From Rhynochetos jubatus (taxonomy: Eukaryota > Chordata > Aves > Eurypygiformes > Rhynochetidae), in contig CM050672.1 of NCBI GenBank assembly GCA_027574665.1, positions 6,618,001 through 6,682,000 of the forward strand: a stretch of 64,000 nt of DNA, given 5' to 3'. This document shows positions 37,701-51,500 of the stretch, piece after piece (positions within the stretch are counted from its first letter, which is position 1; the number at the start of each line of letters is the position of its first letter). Both the position numbers and the translations under genes were made by a program. The notes under the pieces are model-generated. The model saw nothing but the letters and a program-made list of their open reading frames with translations, made no database searches and was not told where the DNA came from.

Positions 37701-40700
37701 AAAGTGCTTCTGCTACAAAAAGCAGCGTATCTGAGGCGTCCCAGCATGGCACGGCTGCTCGGGCCGCTCCAGTCACTCCAAACGTATCTCCTCTGCCTGG
37801 ATCAATTTTTGGTGTCATTTTTATCATCCGGTGACTCTTAGTTCTTGAACTAGTAGAATAGTAGGGTGCTAAATAATTCCATTAGGGGAGGTGAGAACGG
37901 ATGCATCTTGGTTTTGAAAATATTATTTCCAACTGAATCAGCCGGGCGAATTCACTCTCAGTCTGTGCTGGAGGGACACTTAATGATAAAGGTTCCTCCT
38001 CTTCGCTTGCTTTTCTAGAGCACAAATCTAATAGATGACTTCCAAACCCCGCTCCCTATCGGATTGGCACTGACCTTATTCCTGGCTATCAAAAGCAACA
38101 AAAGTGGCCCCAGACTCGGGTGGTTTGGGGCTATTTGGAGGAGCCAAAAAATTCCCCCTGAGCCAGTTGTTCCCAGACACTAAGAAACCGCCAGCTGAGC
38201 TCAGAGATAACAGCAGGTCTGCACACTGTGTAACGTACTTCAGCGTGGTTTATGGAAGTCGAGCCCTGTCAGACCACGGGGACGATTGCGACACGACCTC
38301 CCGAGGACGAGGGCCACGGCTGGGGCGCAGGAAAGCACGAGCGCTCAGACTGATACCGGGAGAGCGAATCCCACAGGCAGCGGCGATGCCTGAACACACG
38401 GAGACACGAGTGAGGGTTCCAAAGCACTCAGAGTTGTACCTGTGCAACCCTTCGTCCATCCCCACCTCCCCTGCCCTCCTCCTCGCTCCTGCATCCACCC
38501 CGCTTGCGTACGAGACCCAAAGCATCTCGGGGCATGGCCCGGTCTGACGCGGTGCCCTGCTGAGGGTCTGAAGCGCGCTTTAAACGATGAATTAAATGCA
38601 GTCATAAAGAGGCACTAACGGAGATGAAAAGAACAGCAGGTACACACAACCCAGCTGAGAAGGGCCGGGCTGACCCAAGGTGTCAGGGATCTGCTCCCCT
38701 GAGGTCACCGGCCTTTCCCTGGACACCATCAAAACCAGTCTGGCGCACGGGCTGAGAGGTTTGCAAGATGAAAGGTGGGATTATCGACAGGCTGTTGACT
38801 GAAGGCTGGATTTGGGCTGCGCCTGTGTGATGCAAGACACTAAATATTACTAACAATAGCAAAGTCTCAGGTATCGGGGGCATTATCCCCTTCTGCTGCC
38901 GCTTATTGGGTTCCTGACGGCAGAACGGCTTCCGCGCCGGCTCTTTGTTCGGCTGTGCGTTACGCTCACGGCTGGGCTGAGCTGTGCCTGCGGCTGCTCG
39001 CCACACCTCCCATCTGACTTTTGCTGGTTGGGACCCATCTTAGTCCTTACGGGGCAAAGCGGTTTCTCCTCCTGTCAGAATGAACCAAGCATCGTCCCCT
39101 CGGCAAAACGCCAAGTGCCAAGGCACGTACCAGACTGATGTGCACAAAAAGCTTTTCTAGCTGGGGTTCTGACGGCGCCACATTTGAAGTCTGCGTCGCC
39201 TACCAGTCCCGTGGCAGCTGAGTACCTGTGATTACGTACCCTCATTAGATTTTGGTGTTAATTGAAAATGCTGTTGAAAGCCATGGAGTGTTGCTGTGCC
39301 GTGGCCTAAAGGACCTCACTGAGGTCTGAAAAAAGGAGCTTTTTCCTTTGAAGAACGCAGGGAAGAGATGTCTGTCACCAAGTTGCTTGGAAAATTTGCT
39401 CTATTATTACTTTAGAAGCAGAACAAGCCTAGATGGCATCAGCAGCAGAGAGCATCTGGCCTAGGTCAGTATTCCTTGTGTGGGCTTTTTCCTGGAAACT
39501 TCCAGGCCGTAGCTGTGATTGTCTTGCCGTTAAACCCCGCTGGAAAGGGGCTCAGAAGCGTCTCGGCTGTTTGCAGCCTCGCCGGCTGCCTGCACCAGCC
39601 GAGGGAGAGCAGCACAGGGCGGCACACAGGCTCCGGGTATTTGGGAACGGCCCCGTGCAGCTGCCTCCATTCAGGATAGGACGGAGCGAAAGGACTTCAG
39701 GATGGAGATGGCCTCCTGCATCTCCTCTGCCTGGAGAGCTGAAGCAAGCCAGGCTTGCTGAGGGTCAGAGATTCAAGGCTGGGTTTTACCCTTTCAAGCA
39801 CCCACATTTCCTTCTCCCTTAGCGGGATGCACACAGAAATTACCAAGTCAGACACGTGGTTTGGTGCAGAAATCGAGTAAAAGCTGTTGTGTAATTTTGC
39901 TCTGAGAGGAGGCAAACACAGAGTAATTTGGGCTGAGTTTTCCTTTAAGTTTCTTTAGAAATGAAACCTGAAATGACAAGGAGCATGAGGAAAATTGTTC
40001 CTGTGTATCCCTGGGAGCTGAAATTGCTGTGTATGGCAGAGCTACACCAAATCCCCTTATTCAGGACACGCTCTTGCAGTATTGGTAGACGGGACAGGGC
40101 TGAGGTTTGAAAATGTCACCAACAGCACCATGAACAGGCAGGGCGTCTCTCCTATCCAACATATGTGTAGCCACTACGGTAAGCGTGACATTTCAAAACA
40201 TTCCCTGTGGAAAATTGATTTTTTTAATGCATCTGCAAATAGACAAGGGACAGCGTTTCACAGAAAAGAAACTTCTTTGGCGCAAGCTATTTTTATCATC
40301 ACGTGAGCTCCTCTGTTCACAGGCCAGCACTTGAGCAAATTAAGTCTATATAGGTGCCAGCAGTCCCTATCTGGTCACCCAACAGAGCAAAGAACGTGCA
40401 CTGGGCAACTTCTAGGAGTACAGCTTTCCATAATTTGTGAGATGGGATAATCAGCAATTAACGACCAACACTTCAGCATATTTTCACACTGTCCAGCAGA
40501 AAACTATCAGGCTGTAAGCCAGGGGTCAGCTCCAGCACAACGAAGTTCCTCCTGCTTTGAGATGAAGCCCTGAGCATCAGCGAGGAAAGGCTGCGATAAA
40601 GGCTGCGATACACACATTTCTGCGTGCTCTCGATGAAGGTTGTGGTGGGATCACTTTGCTGGCAGGGTTGGAAAAGCAAAGCTCCGCTGGCCTTGGGTCA

Positions 40701-42329
40701 GTGCCCTGTGGGAGGGGGGTCACGCTGACAGGCAACACACAAAATGCATCTGTCGGGCATTTTAAAGGGTGCACTATAAAAATTAAGATACAAGAGTGCC
40801 TGCAGATCTAAAATACCGTGTACATGGCAGTGGATTTAGAGAACAGGCTCGATAAACAATGGAGCATCTGCAAAAAGCAGACAAAGCCAGTGATCAGGCC
40901 TGTGCTTATTTTTATATCATAATTCACTGCTGGAGTGTGAGCGTCTGTGGCTTGACTCCTGATAAGCAGCAGACAGAGAGGAAGGTGGGGAGCAGCTGGT
41001 GCTGCTGGCACCGCTGCCTGCACTGCAGCAGGGCCGGAGCCCAGGCAGGACGGAGCAGGGCGGGAGCTGCCGAAGAGCGCAGAGGAGCAGGACAGCAGCT
41101 CGGTCAGGGAGGAAGGAAGGGGCAGCCATGTCCCTGGTGCACAAGGGTACCAGCCATCCCCTCGTTGCTGTGATGGTCTGAGGGGGGTGTTAGACCCACA
41201 CGGTGTGATGGGATGCGCCTTGCTCTGAGCTGTGCGAGGTGCACGGTCCCTCCGTGCTGGAAGGGCACGAGAGACTCCAGAGCCACAGGGACAAAGTATT
41301 GGCAGAGAGAAGAGAAACGACCCAAATATAAGTGACAAGTGGTGTTGGAATAGGAAACAGTGCCTCGCTGAACTCTGCACATAAAATGAGTGGAGAGAGT
41401 GGAAAATGTCTGCAGCAATTTGGGGAAGTTTATTGAATCCCCACAGGGAGCTCCAGATGGTTTGTGTGGCTAGCGCGGCTCACGCTGCTCATGCAAAAGC
41501 TGCCCTGAGTTTTCAGGAGAATTTGTGATAATAACGGCATTTGCTTTTCCCTCTCCCTCCCTCCATGGACTCATGGACCTTCTGTCCCCAGGGAAATGGA
41601 CCCCGCTCTCCTCCCCGGTGCTGACACCAGCATCGGCCGGGCGGGAAGCATCCAGCAGGTCGGTGTTTCTCCCTCTTTGCCGTGTTCTTTGGGAGTCAGA
41701 GACTCATCCTCAGATCTGCGCTTCTGTTTTGTATGATGCTTAAAGATGGCTCTGTGGCCTCTGTAATGAGACAATCTGTTGTCACTGCGCTGTGGGCTGT
41801 TTCATTAGGTCTGTGGGAACACTAATGCTCTGACATTGCACTTTCTCCGGGGGCTGAGAGCCACAGGGCTGCTCCTGACTCCTGTTACAGCCTCCTCTGC
41901 TGATGCCACTGAGGCACAAGCCTCCACCCTGTCCCCAGTGTCATCCCCCACTAGTTTAAAAATGTCAGGTTTAAATCACGCCTACAAGACTCCCACATAG
42001 TCCTGTCACAGAGTACTGCCGTCCCCTACGAGCCCTGAGCAAAGGCACGGTGGGGGTGAGGCCATCTCTTCCCTGGGCTCCCTTTCCATGGTCTCTCAAC
42101 CTCAGGCTGGAGCACCAGAGCCAGACATTTAACTGGTGTGAAGCAAAAGGATCAAGGTCTGGGGGAAGCGGCAGCTCTGGAGCAGCCGGTGACTTTGCAG
42201 ACTGTCTCAGAGGCAGAGAGAAGTCTTTAATCAGTTGTACGTGCAAGCTATTATCCTCCTGCAGTTTCCAGTTGTCTCCTTTCCCCCCAGATCCGCTGTG
42301 CTCTCACGGTACTCAGCCTAAAGTAGGAA
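34794..42329. other. Intron, little recognised
   Basis: Mostly mixed. 36430-36700 is A/purine-rich. It holds a third CATTAGCATAA at 36015-36025, a CCTTTGATCT at 35224 and the hairpin at 37269. No interspersed repeats, and no exon. Confidence 0.5.
37269..37295. repeat. 10-bp perfect hairpin
   Basis: ACCCATGACC (37269-37278) pairs with GGTCATGGGT (37286-37295) across a 7-base loop. Just before it GGAGCACCCA occurs twice in direct repeat (about 37256 and 37264). Confidence 0.9.
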
Positions 42330-42720
42330 GAAAAGTATTTGAGGTTTTCTTTTTTCAGCCGTGCATTTTTAATTGGACTATAAATTCCACTTTGTTGTGT
42401 TCTAGAACATTATTTTTATTTTCCAATAGAACTGTCTCTTCTTTGATGAGGGCAGAGATTTATTACCCAATTTCCAGCTTTATGTTTCCCTTTTGGTCTG
42501 TTGTTTTAGCTGTCTCCTAGTTATACAGACAACCTCTTTTCCACATCTTTCTGCCGTTGAATTTCCTCGAGTCCTTATTTCTGCCCTACTCATTAATATC
42601 CACTTCTGTTACCCAGTCTCCTCAGGATTCATCCTGGCTCCATCCACAGACCTACCTTTCCACCTTCGATCTTCTTGAGGATGTCTTTGAGCCTTCCATA
42701 ATTAGACAATATATTGTCAC
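42330..42720. other. Pyrimidine-rich then AT-rich patch
   Basis: 42340-42480 is AT-rich with TTTTTAATTGGACTATAAAT; 42480-42720 is a pyrimidine-biased stretch (TTTCC, CTCCTC runs). It could be conserved or just a polypyrimidine intron block. Confidence 0.3.
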
Positions 42721-44659
42721 TGAGCTGTGTGATGTTACACTGATTTTATGGCCATGTTTATGCTCTGGGCCCCTGCACAGAAACACTGAAAGGACATCTT
42801 AGGTGTTTATTTTTATACACCCATGGAGAACACAGCACCACGACCTTCAATCCAGCGTGTGGTTATTAACCAGTAGATAAAGCCACAGCCATTTACTAGA
42901 GACGTCTGCACTATTCCGTGGTGTTTTAACTAAGTTTGCGAAACGGGAGGAAAACGGAGCCGCAGTTAATTGAAGCACAAATACCTTGTAACCTGGTAAT
43001 GAAACCAAGTCCCTCGTGCTCTGCCTTAAAACGCTCCTCATTAATCGGTGCAGGCGGCACGCGGGCAGCGGTGACACAAGTAGGGCAGAGCTGCGGTGGT
43101 GGAGGGTGTCCCGGCTTGGCCATTCCCACCGTTCCAGGCCATTCCAGGCTGCAGGGCAGGCGCCTGGATCATGGTGACCTTGGGTGTTTGCTCCATACTC
43201 CTGGTGAGCGCAAGTGCTGTGGGCAGGGCTTTGCCTCGCTCCGAAAGAGCTGGGGGGAAACACACCCAAAGGCAGCAGAGCCCAGGAGATGCCGCGTGAT
43301 GGCCACGCTGCAGCCGAAATACAGACCAGGGCTGATCCCTGCTGGGTGGGGGAACCTGAGAGGGCGATTCAGGGCTGGTGGAGATCCTGGCTCTCCTGAT
43401 AAGTATTTGCATCCTTTCTCCGTGGCTGGGGAAGAAGGGCTCCGACCGAGGTACTCGGCGTCACATGGCTTCAGCAGAGCTCCCAGTGCTGTTTCCCCAC
43501 AGACCACCTCCCTGCAGAAAACCTCTCACCCCTCCTGGAGGACAGGGCCCAGAGACGGGGAGGAGACGTTTGGAGGAGCACACAGACCCACAGCACCATT
43601 CCCAGGCTGCTCGTGGCATTCGCCGCCACTGCGTCGTGCCTGGCAGAGTGGCCGGGGACCCGTGGGGCTGGTCCGCTGGAGCCGCTCTGCAAGGCACCAG
43701 ACAGACCAACCGCGAGTGAATCCAGAGGTGGAACTGGCATCTCCGAGACCAGACTGCAGAGACCCACAGAGCAAAGCACTGTCCTGCCAGCTCTACAGAG
43801 CCTGCGGCCGCCGCTCTCCTCCCCGACATCACTGGGTGCTTTGCAGGCACAGAAACACGGACAAGCTCCACAGGGATGCGCCTGGGGACGCTGCCAAAGG
43901 GATTATACCCGTCACAGCGTGGTCGGCTTTGAAACAAGCTGGGGTTTAAATACCACCCTCCCCGCCTTGGCTGTGGGACTCCGGTTGCTGACCTTTCTGC
44001 ACACACTCGCCGTATTTGCTTAAGGAAAGCCTTTTTTTTTTTTTGCTTTTAACCTGAAGAAACAACCGTCATCCTTTGATATTATTTCAGGCTATTTATA
44101 CAAAGTGTATCTCGGTGCAGCCTTCAAAGGTCACAGCAAAACTCTGGGAGTTAATTGGCCCCATCGTTGCTAATACTGCTTTTGACATCGGGAAGATCCC
44201 TTGTTATTAAAGCAGGGAAAGGCTTCATTATTAGTACCTGATACTACTTGAAAAACGACAACTTGCGGGAAGAGATTCGGCACGTGTAGCCCTTCAGCAC
44301 AGCCAAGATGCCTTTCCCCCTCCTCTGTGGCAGAGCAGCCTGGTTATTTCCACTGCGACAGGTGAGCAGTGAGAGGATGAGAGACGTTAAGAAAGGCATT
44401 TGTGTTTATCCCTTTAGCTCCATAGGCAACTCATATGTTCTCCTCGTGACCTTTAACTTACGTTCCTCCTGCAGAAATAGACCTTTACGTATCTTTGTTT
44501 CGGCACTTAACAAGCAAGGATTAGTTGAAGAACTCTTAAGGCAATGTGCTCCATAAGAATATGTTTCAGATGTGCTAGAAGGACATAACTGACCCCAATA
44601 TCTGGGTTCTGGATGGGGATGCTTAAACCAGCATTATTAACAGTAGAATCTGCACAGAA
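42721..44659. other. Intron, nothing recognised
   Basis: Contains the longest open frame of the window (42936-43949), judged spurious, and a run of 13 T at 44032-44044. Confidence 0.5.
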
Positions 44660-44900
44660 GAAAAAAGCAACGCCCGCGGCCGCACACACGTGGGGAGCAC
44701 TGCACCGTCTCAGCTCACGCCCCGTCACTGTCCCCCACCCCTGCAGCAGAGCTGGGCCACCAGCCACACGTCCTCGCGGTCCCCTGCGAAGCAGCCGCCC
44801 AGGGGCACGGGAGCTGCTGCATCCTCGGCAGCCAGAGCCGGCAGCGCCGGCGGCTCGCCCACCGCTGCGCCGACCGCGCTAGCGAGGCGATCCTCGAAAT
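44660..44900. other. CpG-dense patch
   Basis: AACGCCCGCGGCCGCACAC to CCGCTGCGCCGACCGCGCTAG. About 240 bp, directly before a candidate conserved element. It could be an orphan CpG island or enhancer-linked. Confidence 0.4.
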
Positions 44901-44929
44901 GAGAGTGCTGGTGAGCCGTCCCTCCATTA

Positions 44930-45480
44930 AGGGATAAAGAAAATAAGGACTGGGTTATCTCTGCCGCCCAATCCAATATGTTCACCCTTCCACTGGATCC
45001 TATTGATCAGCTTCAATTGCCGAAGAGATTAACCCGGCTGCTCCTAGGATTTGTGTTTGGATTACGCTAGAGGAGGAAATAAATACCTGTACGCTTGCTC
45101 AGGTGAGGGAAAATAGGAAGACTGAACTTATATTTCAGACCCATTCACTTGTTTTAGCAGCACATTAATGAATGAAGTGCAGACAAGCTCTGGTGAGCAA
45201 AGAAAAGCCCAGCTGGAATAAACAGTTGAGCATGCTAATCCAGTTAGGGGTTCTGTATTCATCGCCGAGGGCACCGCAATAGCATTACTGCATTAAGGCT
45301 CAGCTCCGCAAAGCTGAAGGAGCAGGGGTTCAACCCGTGGGATTTTTGGTTTCATCAAGCCTGACATCTCCGAGGTGGCGCATCATTTTCATCTCCATTT
45401 GAAAGCATTAATAAAAATTTGTTAGTTCAACATGAATGCTTCAGGAAGTGCCTCCCAAATCCAAAAAAAAAAAATGAACA
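44930..45480. other. Candidate conserved noncoding element
   Basis: Unique sequence with CATTAATGAATGAAGTGC, GAGCATGCTAATCCAG (octamer variant at 45232) and AAGCATTAATAAAAATTTG. It ends in a run of twelve A at 45463-45474. It follows directly after the CpG-dense patch at 44660-44900. Confidence 0.4.
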
Positions 45481-48400
45481 GAGAGCTCGAATGCACCCCA
45501 ATTAACTCCTGTTTATTAGGGAAGCAAGCACTTCATTACTGCACCATGGAAAAGGATTATGGCAATTAGAGCCTCTGAAGTGAGCATGGTAGGGTACCGT
45601 CGGGATATGCCGCAGGTATTGCAGCGCGTACGCAAGAGGAGCAGGAGCGGCAGCTCTCCGGGAGGCTCAGCGCCGGCAGACTGCTCCTCTGGCCCTGCAC
45701 AACAGCGAGGACGCGGGGACAGGGGACCCTCCACCGAGCTCGGGCAGGGCAAGGCTCAGCGGGGCTCAGTGGAGCTGGACAAACAGCATCAAACTGCGAG
45801 CCCTCACTCTGGTTTTCTGTGTGCTCAAGAGACAGGTCACTTGCTACGAAGCAGATGAGAAAACCCGATTCCTACTACTCTGCATTCTTCCCAGATTTCA
45901 GAGCTTCAGTTGGATTAAGTTTCGAAGTTCTGATGTGTTTGCCTCTGCTTTCAGTGACAAAACCAGTTCCTTCCCAGCTCGACATGCTGCCTCCAGTTAC
46001 CTGTCCCTTACACAAAGCCTCTGTCCTCACCAGGCCCATCAGAAAGCACACACGTCTGAAAGGACTGCGCCCGCATCCGAAAGCTTTGTCTGAAGGAAGA
46101 TCTGCCAACCCGCTCAGCACCAGAGCCCTGCAGTACTGAGCGAGAGCTGTCTCGCCAGCTCAGCCGGTAGCTCCCCCCGTATCATTTGCCCAATGTCTCT
46201 AGCCATTTTTCCTCAGGAAATACCCCCAAAGTGGGGGCCTTTAACATCAAGCACAGCTTCCCCTTCCACATTTGCCTCTCCTCAGGGGTAAGAAACCCCC
46301 GTGGGCCACCAGGCCACTGGCAAAAGCTCCTGTCTAGAAATAAAAGCAATTTTGAGCAAGCAGTAGGCCAACCGCTCTCCCCGGGGACACCTCACCTCTG
46401 AACGCTTTTCCCACGCATCGCAGGGGAAGCCCCTTGTGGCATCTCCGGCTGCATTTCATGACCACAAGGGGATCCCCCCCAGCTGTAAATGTGCTAACAT
46501 GGCACCAATTTTATCCCCAGTTCCCATCGCGGTTTCATCTGAGAAAAGCGATTAGAGCTCAGGAAATCTCCACATCGCCGCGTCGTGCCCGTCATCCGGG
46601 GGAGAGCTTTCCCTGCGTCCATCCCCAGCTGCCTGCTCAGGCAGGTGAGTCGTCTCCAGCCAAACTGGAGCAAAACCCTCTCCAGACAGTCCACCTCCTG
46701 CAAGTAGGACTCGACCTGGCTGCTGGGGACATGGACGCTGCCTGGAACTGTCAGTCGGTGCCGGCAGGTCACCGGTAATACAAGGAAGGGAGCCGTGACT
46801 TCACTAGCATGGATCACCGGCGCAAATTTCCGCCCTGGGAACCCTTGTCCTTTCTTCAGCCGAGTGAAGCTGTCGGTGTCTATGGCTCCTCACGCCAACT
46901 CCAAAGCAGCATAAAATCCAGGCTTCCTGCAGTGCAAACGTGAATTTTTTCCTCCCAGTGATTTTCCAAGTGCTTTCCTGGGTGGCAAAGCATCACAAGT
47001 CATTACAGCACGGCTGTCAGACACTTCCTTCCATTTGCTCTACAACATACCAGGAGAGCATTTAACAGCTGAGTTGCCTTTCTTTGAACGTGTAAGGGGA
47101 GCGTTCCTTCCGCTGGAGTGACATTACATTTTAAACCAGGCACCGCTCCTCAGACCGCCCTCGGGGGCTCCATCCCCCCGCAAAGGGCCGAGAAGCTGCA
47201 GGGACAGGAATGAGAGCGAGGTGTTGGGAGAGGGCAGGCAGCCGGACACCTGGTACCGAAGAACAGCCGAGGACGGGGGTCAGCAGGATGAGCTGCTGGT
47301 CTGCCTGTGCTGCCCCTCTGGGTCCATCTGGATCCAGGGAGTTTTCAGCTGGGGGGGGTTCAGGGGATGGAGAGGGTGCGGAGCGGGCTGCGTGGCAGAG
47401 CAGGAGTCGGAGGGATGCAAGTGCAGACCGTCAAATGGGAAGGTGACGCTGGTCACGGGGGGAGAAAGAGGAACGATCCGAGCGGATCTCTGCGGGAGGA
47501 CAGGATGCGGAGGGAGAGGAGGCAATTCTTAGGGCTCACAACCACCCCCCTACTTCATGACTGAGTTGTCAGTGCCGCCAGCCTGGCCCTCAGGTTAATC
47601 CTCACTCGCAGTCAGTTTAAAGGGAGACAACTGGGAAAGCTGGTTGGTTTAATAGCTGTGAGGCTCCTGATGCATCTCAAATGATTTCTCCAGAAGCCGG
47701 GGATGCTGCCGGGTGCACAGGGAAGGAGGAGGACTCCGCTGCCCTGCGGGTTTCTTACTCCCTCACCCATCTTGTGCGGCTCTGCCAAAGCAAGTGTCTA
47801 AATTAAAGCACTTCCCCTGGTCGTGTTATTGCAGCACACCCACTGCGAGTTGGGGTTGTCTGTCAACTGGAAACAGCTTTTCCTGGCTGTAGCAGTTCCC
47901 AGTAGCCTGATTTATCTACAAGGTCTCTGGCAGGACATTCCAGAGGACACAGGCCAGGGAGAAGCAGAAGTGGGAGGGCAGCAGCAGGAGTTTATCTGCA
48001 GCACTGGGAAGATTTCCATCCTAAGAGGCTGTGCCTTCAGTCCTTTGGCTTGGCAGCGAGGAAGCTCTTTCAAGTCCAGCCTAAAATTCCCATCTGATCT
48101 TTGCCATCTCTGCTCACCCTCCCAGGACATGTGCAAATACGAGCTGATGCCTTCTAAACACTTACAGAGAGTCATCACAGCTCTCCGTAGTCCTCACCCA
48201 GCTGAGCTCGGTCCTGCCCTCCTGGGTGGGCCTGTGGGGCATTACCTGGAGCTGGTTTGCTCCCTGCGTTAGCGCACGCGTGTCACCCCATGCTGTGGGC
48301 GCTGGAACGGCTCCTGCCTAGCAGGAGGGGACAGGCAGGTGTGGCACAGCCCGGAGCTCCAGCCAACACGTCCCCAAAACCTGCAAGGCAGAAGGAGGGG

Positions 48401-50984
48401 GTTCATACCCAGAACTGAACCAGGACTCAGGGCCGAACTCGCTGCTGATTTTGAGCAAAGAATCATCTTTCTGGGCCTTAATCCCACCATCTGTCAGTTC
48501 TAAAAATCACGTCCCTTTTCCCCCTTGCCTTCTAGCTGGTGTCTGGTTTTTCTCTTTACACTATAAAGCTATAGTACTCTCTTTATAGTACAAAGCTGCG
48601 CAAAACACTAAGCGGCAGGGTTATTCCAACTCATTGTCTGGTGAGATGCGACTGAGGTCAGGCCTTGAAGTATTTCCATAAACAGTATTTAAGAAGTAAA
48701 ATAATTCACACTGCATTCCTTGTAAGTAGTTGCCCGAGAGGGACCTGAGCAAAGCCTGGAGATCTACACGGCTCCCGGCTCAGGAGAAGGGAAGGTCACC
48801 TCCACAGCTGGGGACATCCCAGGAGCTGCCCCTCCGCTGCTCCACAGACGAAGCTCTGCTGGGGCATCAGTGAGGGGGGCAAGGAGTGCCCCCACCCCTT
48901 CACTTGCAGAGGAATGGGGGAAAGAGAGGGAAGAGCGCACAGCCTGGGGGAGCCTTCTATCTCACTTTGTGTCTTAATTTCAGAGCTTTTCTGCATTGTT
49001 TCTACATCTCAGCAGCAAGGTTCGCAGAATGACCAGAAATGACGCTATTGATTTCCAATACCAACGCGTGTACCCTCATTACTACAGCCCCAAGATGTTA
49101 TTAGATGATTTTAATTAAGGGAATCCCACGAAGCACATGGACTGTACGCACTCCCCCTGGCAGAGCAGCCGAGTTGCAATAACCAGGTTTAAAGGGCAGG
49201 ACATGTGCGATGCCCACAGCCCGCACCCCCCTCCACCCCCCTGGCTTGCTGGGCATCCCCTCGGCTTGGGAAGCGGCACCGGTGCTTCCCCAGCGATAGC
49301 ACCACCAGCCCCGCAGCTCCCGCATAACCCACCCGTCCCCACACCCACGACACCTCCACAACCACACTGAGCCACTGCACACGCCACTGGTGCGGGGCAG
49401 GGGGTCCCTTTGCTGCAATCCCCAATGTCCGGAGCTGGACAGTGCCCCGCAGCTCCCCCAGCCCCGCCCCCGAGACCTTACTGGGACCGACACACCTGCA
49501 GCAGCCTCAATTCAGGGTTTCGTACAGGGCGCGTGGCAGCGACCCGACGTCCGGTTCATCAGGTTCACATGCTGCTACCCAGCAAGTCCCACTTGCTGTG
49601 GGGCTAGAAGATGCTAGAAACATCTCTTCCAAATAGCCCTTAAATATATTACACGCAGCAAGAGGAAAGCGATGCACCACCCAGACGCTCGGGGCTATAG
49701 CGGGGTGCGTGTCTGCAGCATCCCCTCCAAACGGGGTTTCAGATGGACTCTTGTGCTTAGTGATCTTGGTTTCCCTTGTTTAGCTCTCGGAACCTGGAGA
49801 CAGAGCTCGAGTTCTGCACCAGCCCTCTGGGAAGCAGCAGAGGGGGCAGGGGCACGGTTCCGGTGTGGATCCAGGGCCCAGGCACAGCAGCGGGAGCCCC
49901 ATGGGGCTGCCCCACGGGGCTGCTCCACTGCTGCTCGTCCCACGCGCGGCAGGACGAGGGGGAGGATTGTTTTGCCCAACTTGGTGTGGTTTCCCCACAG
50001 GCAATCTGCTCGCTGCAGACCCTCCGCGGGGAGGAGGAACGCCAGCTCCTGTTCGCTGCTTTATAAATAGGGTGGGAAATAGGAAACCTTCGCTCCTCAG
50101 CTTCCCTGTCAGAAATCTCTCCCTTGAATATGCTTTTTAATTAAGTCAACTTGAGCTCAGCTGCATCTTAAGCTGCTTTTGCATCTCCCACTCACAAGTA
50201 TCCCCTCCTCCCGAGTTTGCTTAATTTAGTGCAAATCGGTTTTTGCCACTGAATTCATGGTACTCTGTTTAGAGCTCCCAGTTTACACCATACAACCATT
50301 ACACGGGAGATACTGGTTCACCTGAAATCAAAGAAATAACGGGAGGGAACCAATCCCAGGAAAAGAGCAGGGAAGTCAGGGGTTATTTAACGTCCCGTGG
50401 GAAGGCTGTCTGTTTACCTGTCCCAGTCTCATCTACAGCTTCTTGCCCTGTGCACTACCCCAACAGACCCAGGGCCAGGAGGCTGTGCCCTGGCCGCCGC
50501 AAGGCTCTGCTCCCGGCAGCGCAGAGGCTCCCAGCACCGCGCTACCTCCCCCGTGGTCACCAAGTGCCTGGCTCAAACCTGCCTCCCAGGAAGCCCGCTT
50601 TAGCTACACCATGCTCCAGAGCCGGGAAAAGGGGTAATTCCTGTACCAGCTACAGGAGAAGCTCCAAGCAGCAACAATTCTTTATCCAAACACAGTTCAG
50701 CGAACATACCTTAGATCTACGGGTCTGCTCGATGCTCTGATTGCTCCTCCAGCCCCTCAGCCTCTCCCACGGCTCTGAAAGGGGCCCCAGGGAGGCAAAA
50801 CGCCCACCCCAAGGCCAGGGCACCTAGCAGGACGCAATAACCCCACCGCAGAGGGGGCAGGGGCTGCTGTTCGCTCTCTGCTTCAGAGTTCATAAAAGAA
50901 GTTCTGCTTCAATCAGCAGATATTATCCCATTAACCCTTCCAGAGACCTGCCCCCACCCTCCATGCTCCCTGTAGCACTTTGCT
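45481..50984. other. Intron, little recognised
   Basis: Mixed to GC-rich; a C-rich stretch at 49220-49470 and the inverted repeat at 48560. No CR1 or coding similarity. Confidence 0.5.
48560..48589. repeat. 9-bp inverted repeat
   Basis: ACTATAAAG (48560-48568) and CTTTATAGT (48581-48589) with a 12-base loop. The loop itself contains an ATAGTACT run, so alternative pairings exist. Confidence 0.85.
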
Positions 50985-51500
50985 CGTTTGTGCTAACGAG
51001 GCATGTGTTATTGCTCATGTTTATGACTGGGTGAGGTATCTCATTAATTAGCTCCGCATGAATCAATAGGAGCCGCTGAACACGTAATCCTTGGTAATTC
51101 ATAATGCTGCAGCTGGAGAAAGCGCGTCCTTAGCACTGAACAAACAGCCATCACTATGATAAATCTTGGAATTATCACCAAAATCACAGCTTTGGGGTTT
51201 GGTGGGAACAATTGAGTGGTTGGGTCGCTGCTGAGGAGACGAGTGGTTACACCCATTGTCACTGATGACAAAGGTGTAGCACCACACGATGACTAACATG
51301 CATTTCTAATTGGATTTGAGTCTATTAATGAAGTTTTCCTATTCCACCTCCTCTATAATTGGAACGGTCTTCAAATTTCTCCTCTTCTGAGCTACCAAAC
51401 TAATAATTTACCCACTTTAATTTGTGATTCACTTAGTTTGTTTAGTCATAATAATGAATATTCAGCTTCATTAGCACATATTTGGTTCAATTCATACTGA
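50985..51500. other. Candidate conserved noncoding element
   Basis: About 500 bp of unique AT-rich sequence with dense homeodomain-like words: CTCATTAATTAGCTCC, TCTATTAATGAAG, CTAATAATTTACCC, GTCATAATAATGAATATTC. Bounded by GC-rich DNA on both sides. Confidence 0.45.

Noticed and set aside
42936-43949. 337-codon open frame on the + strand
   Set aside because: Begins at a TTG codon, not ATG; biased, low-similarity composition with no recognisable domain; a 181-codon frame is open on the other strand over the same place. Chance in GC-rich intron.
45325-45345. GGGGTTCAACCCG, resembling a tRNA B-box
   Set aside because: No A-box at the right distance and no cloverleaf can be built around it.
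47320-47400. GGGGGGGTTCAGGGGATGG stretch resembling the CR1 'GGGGGTTCAGCCTGG' block
   Set aside because: Flanks do not continue as CR1 in either direction.
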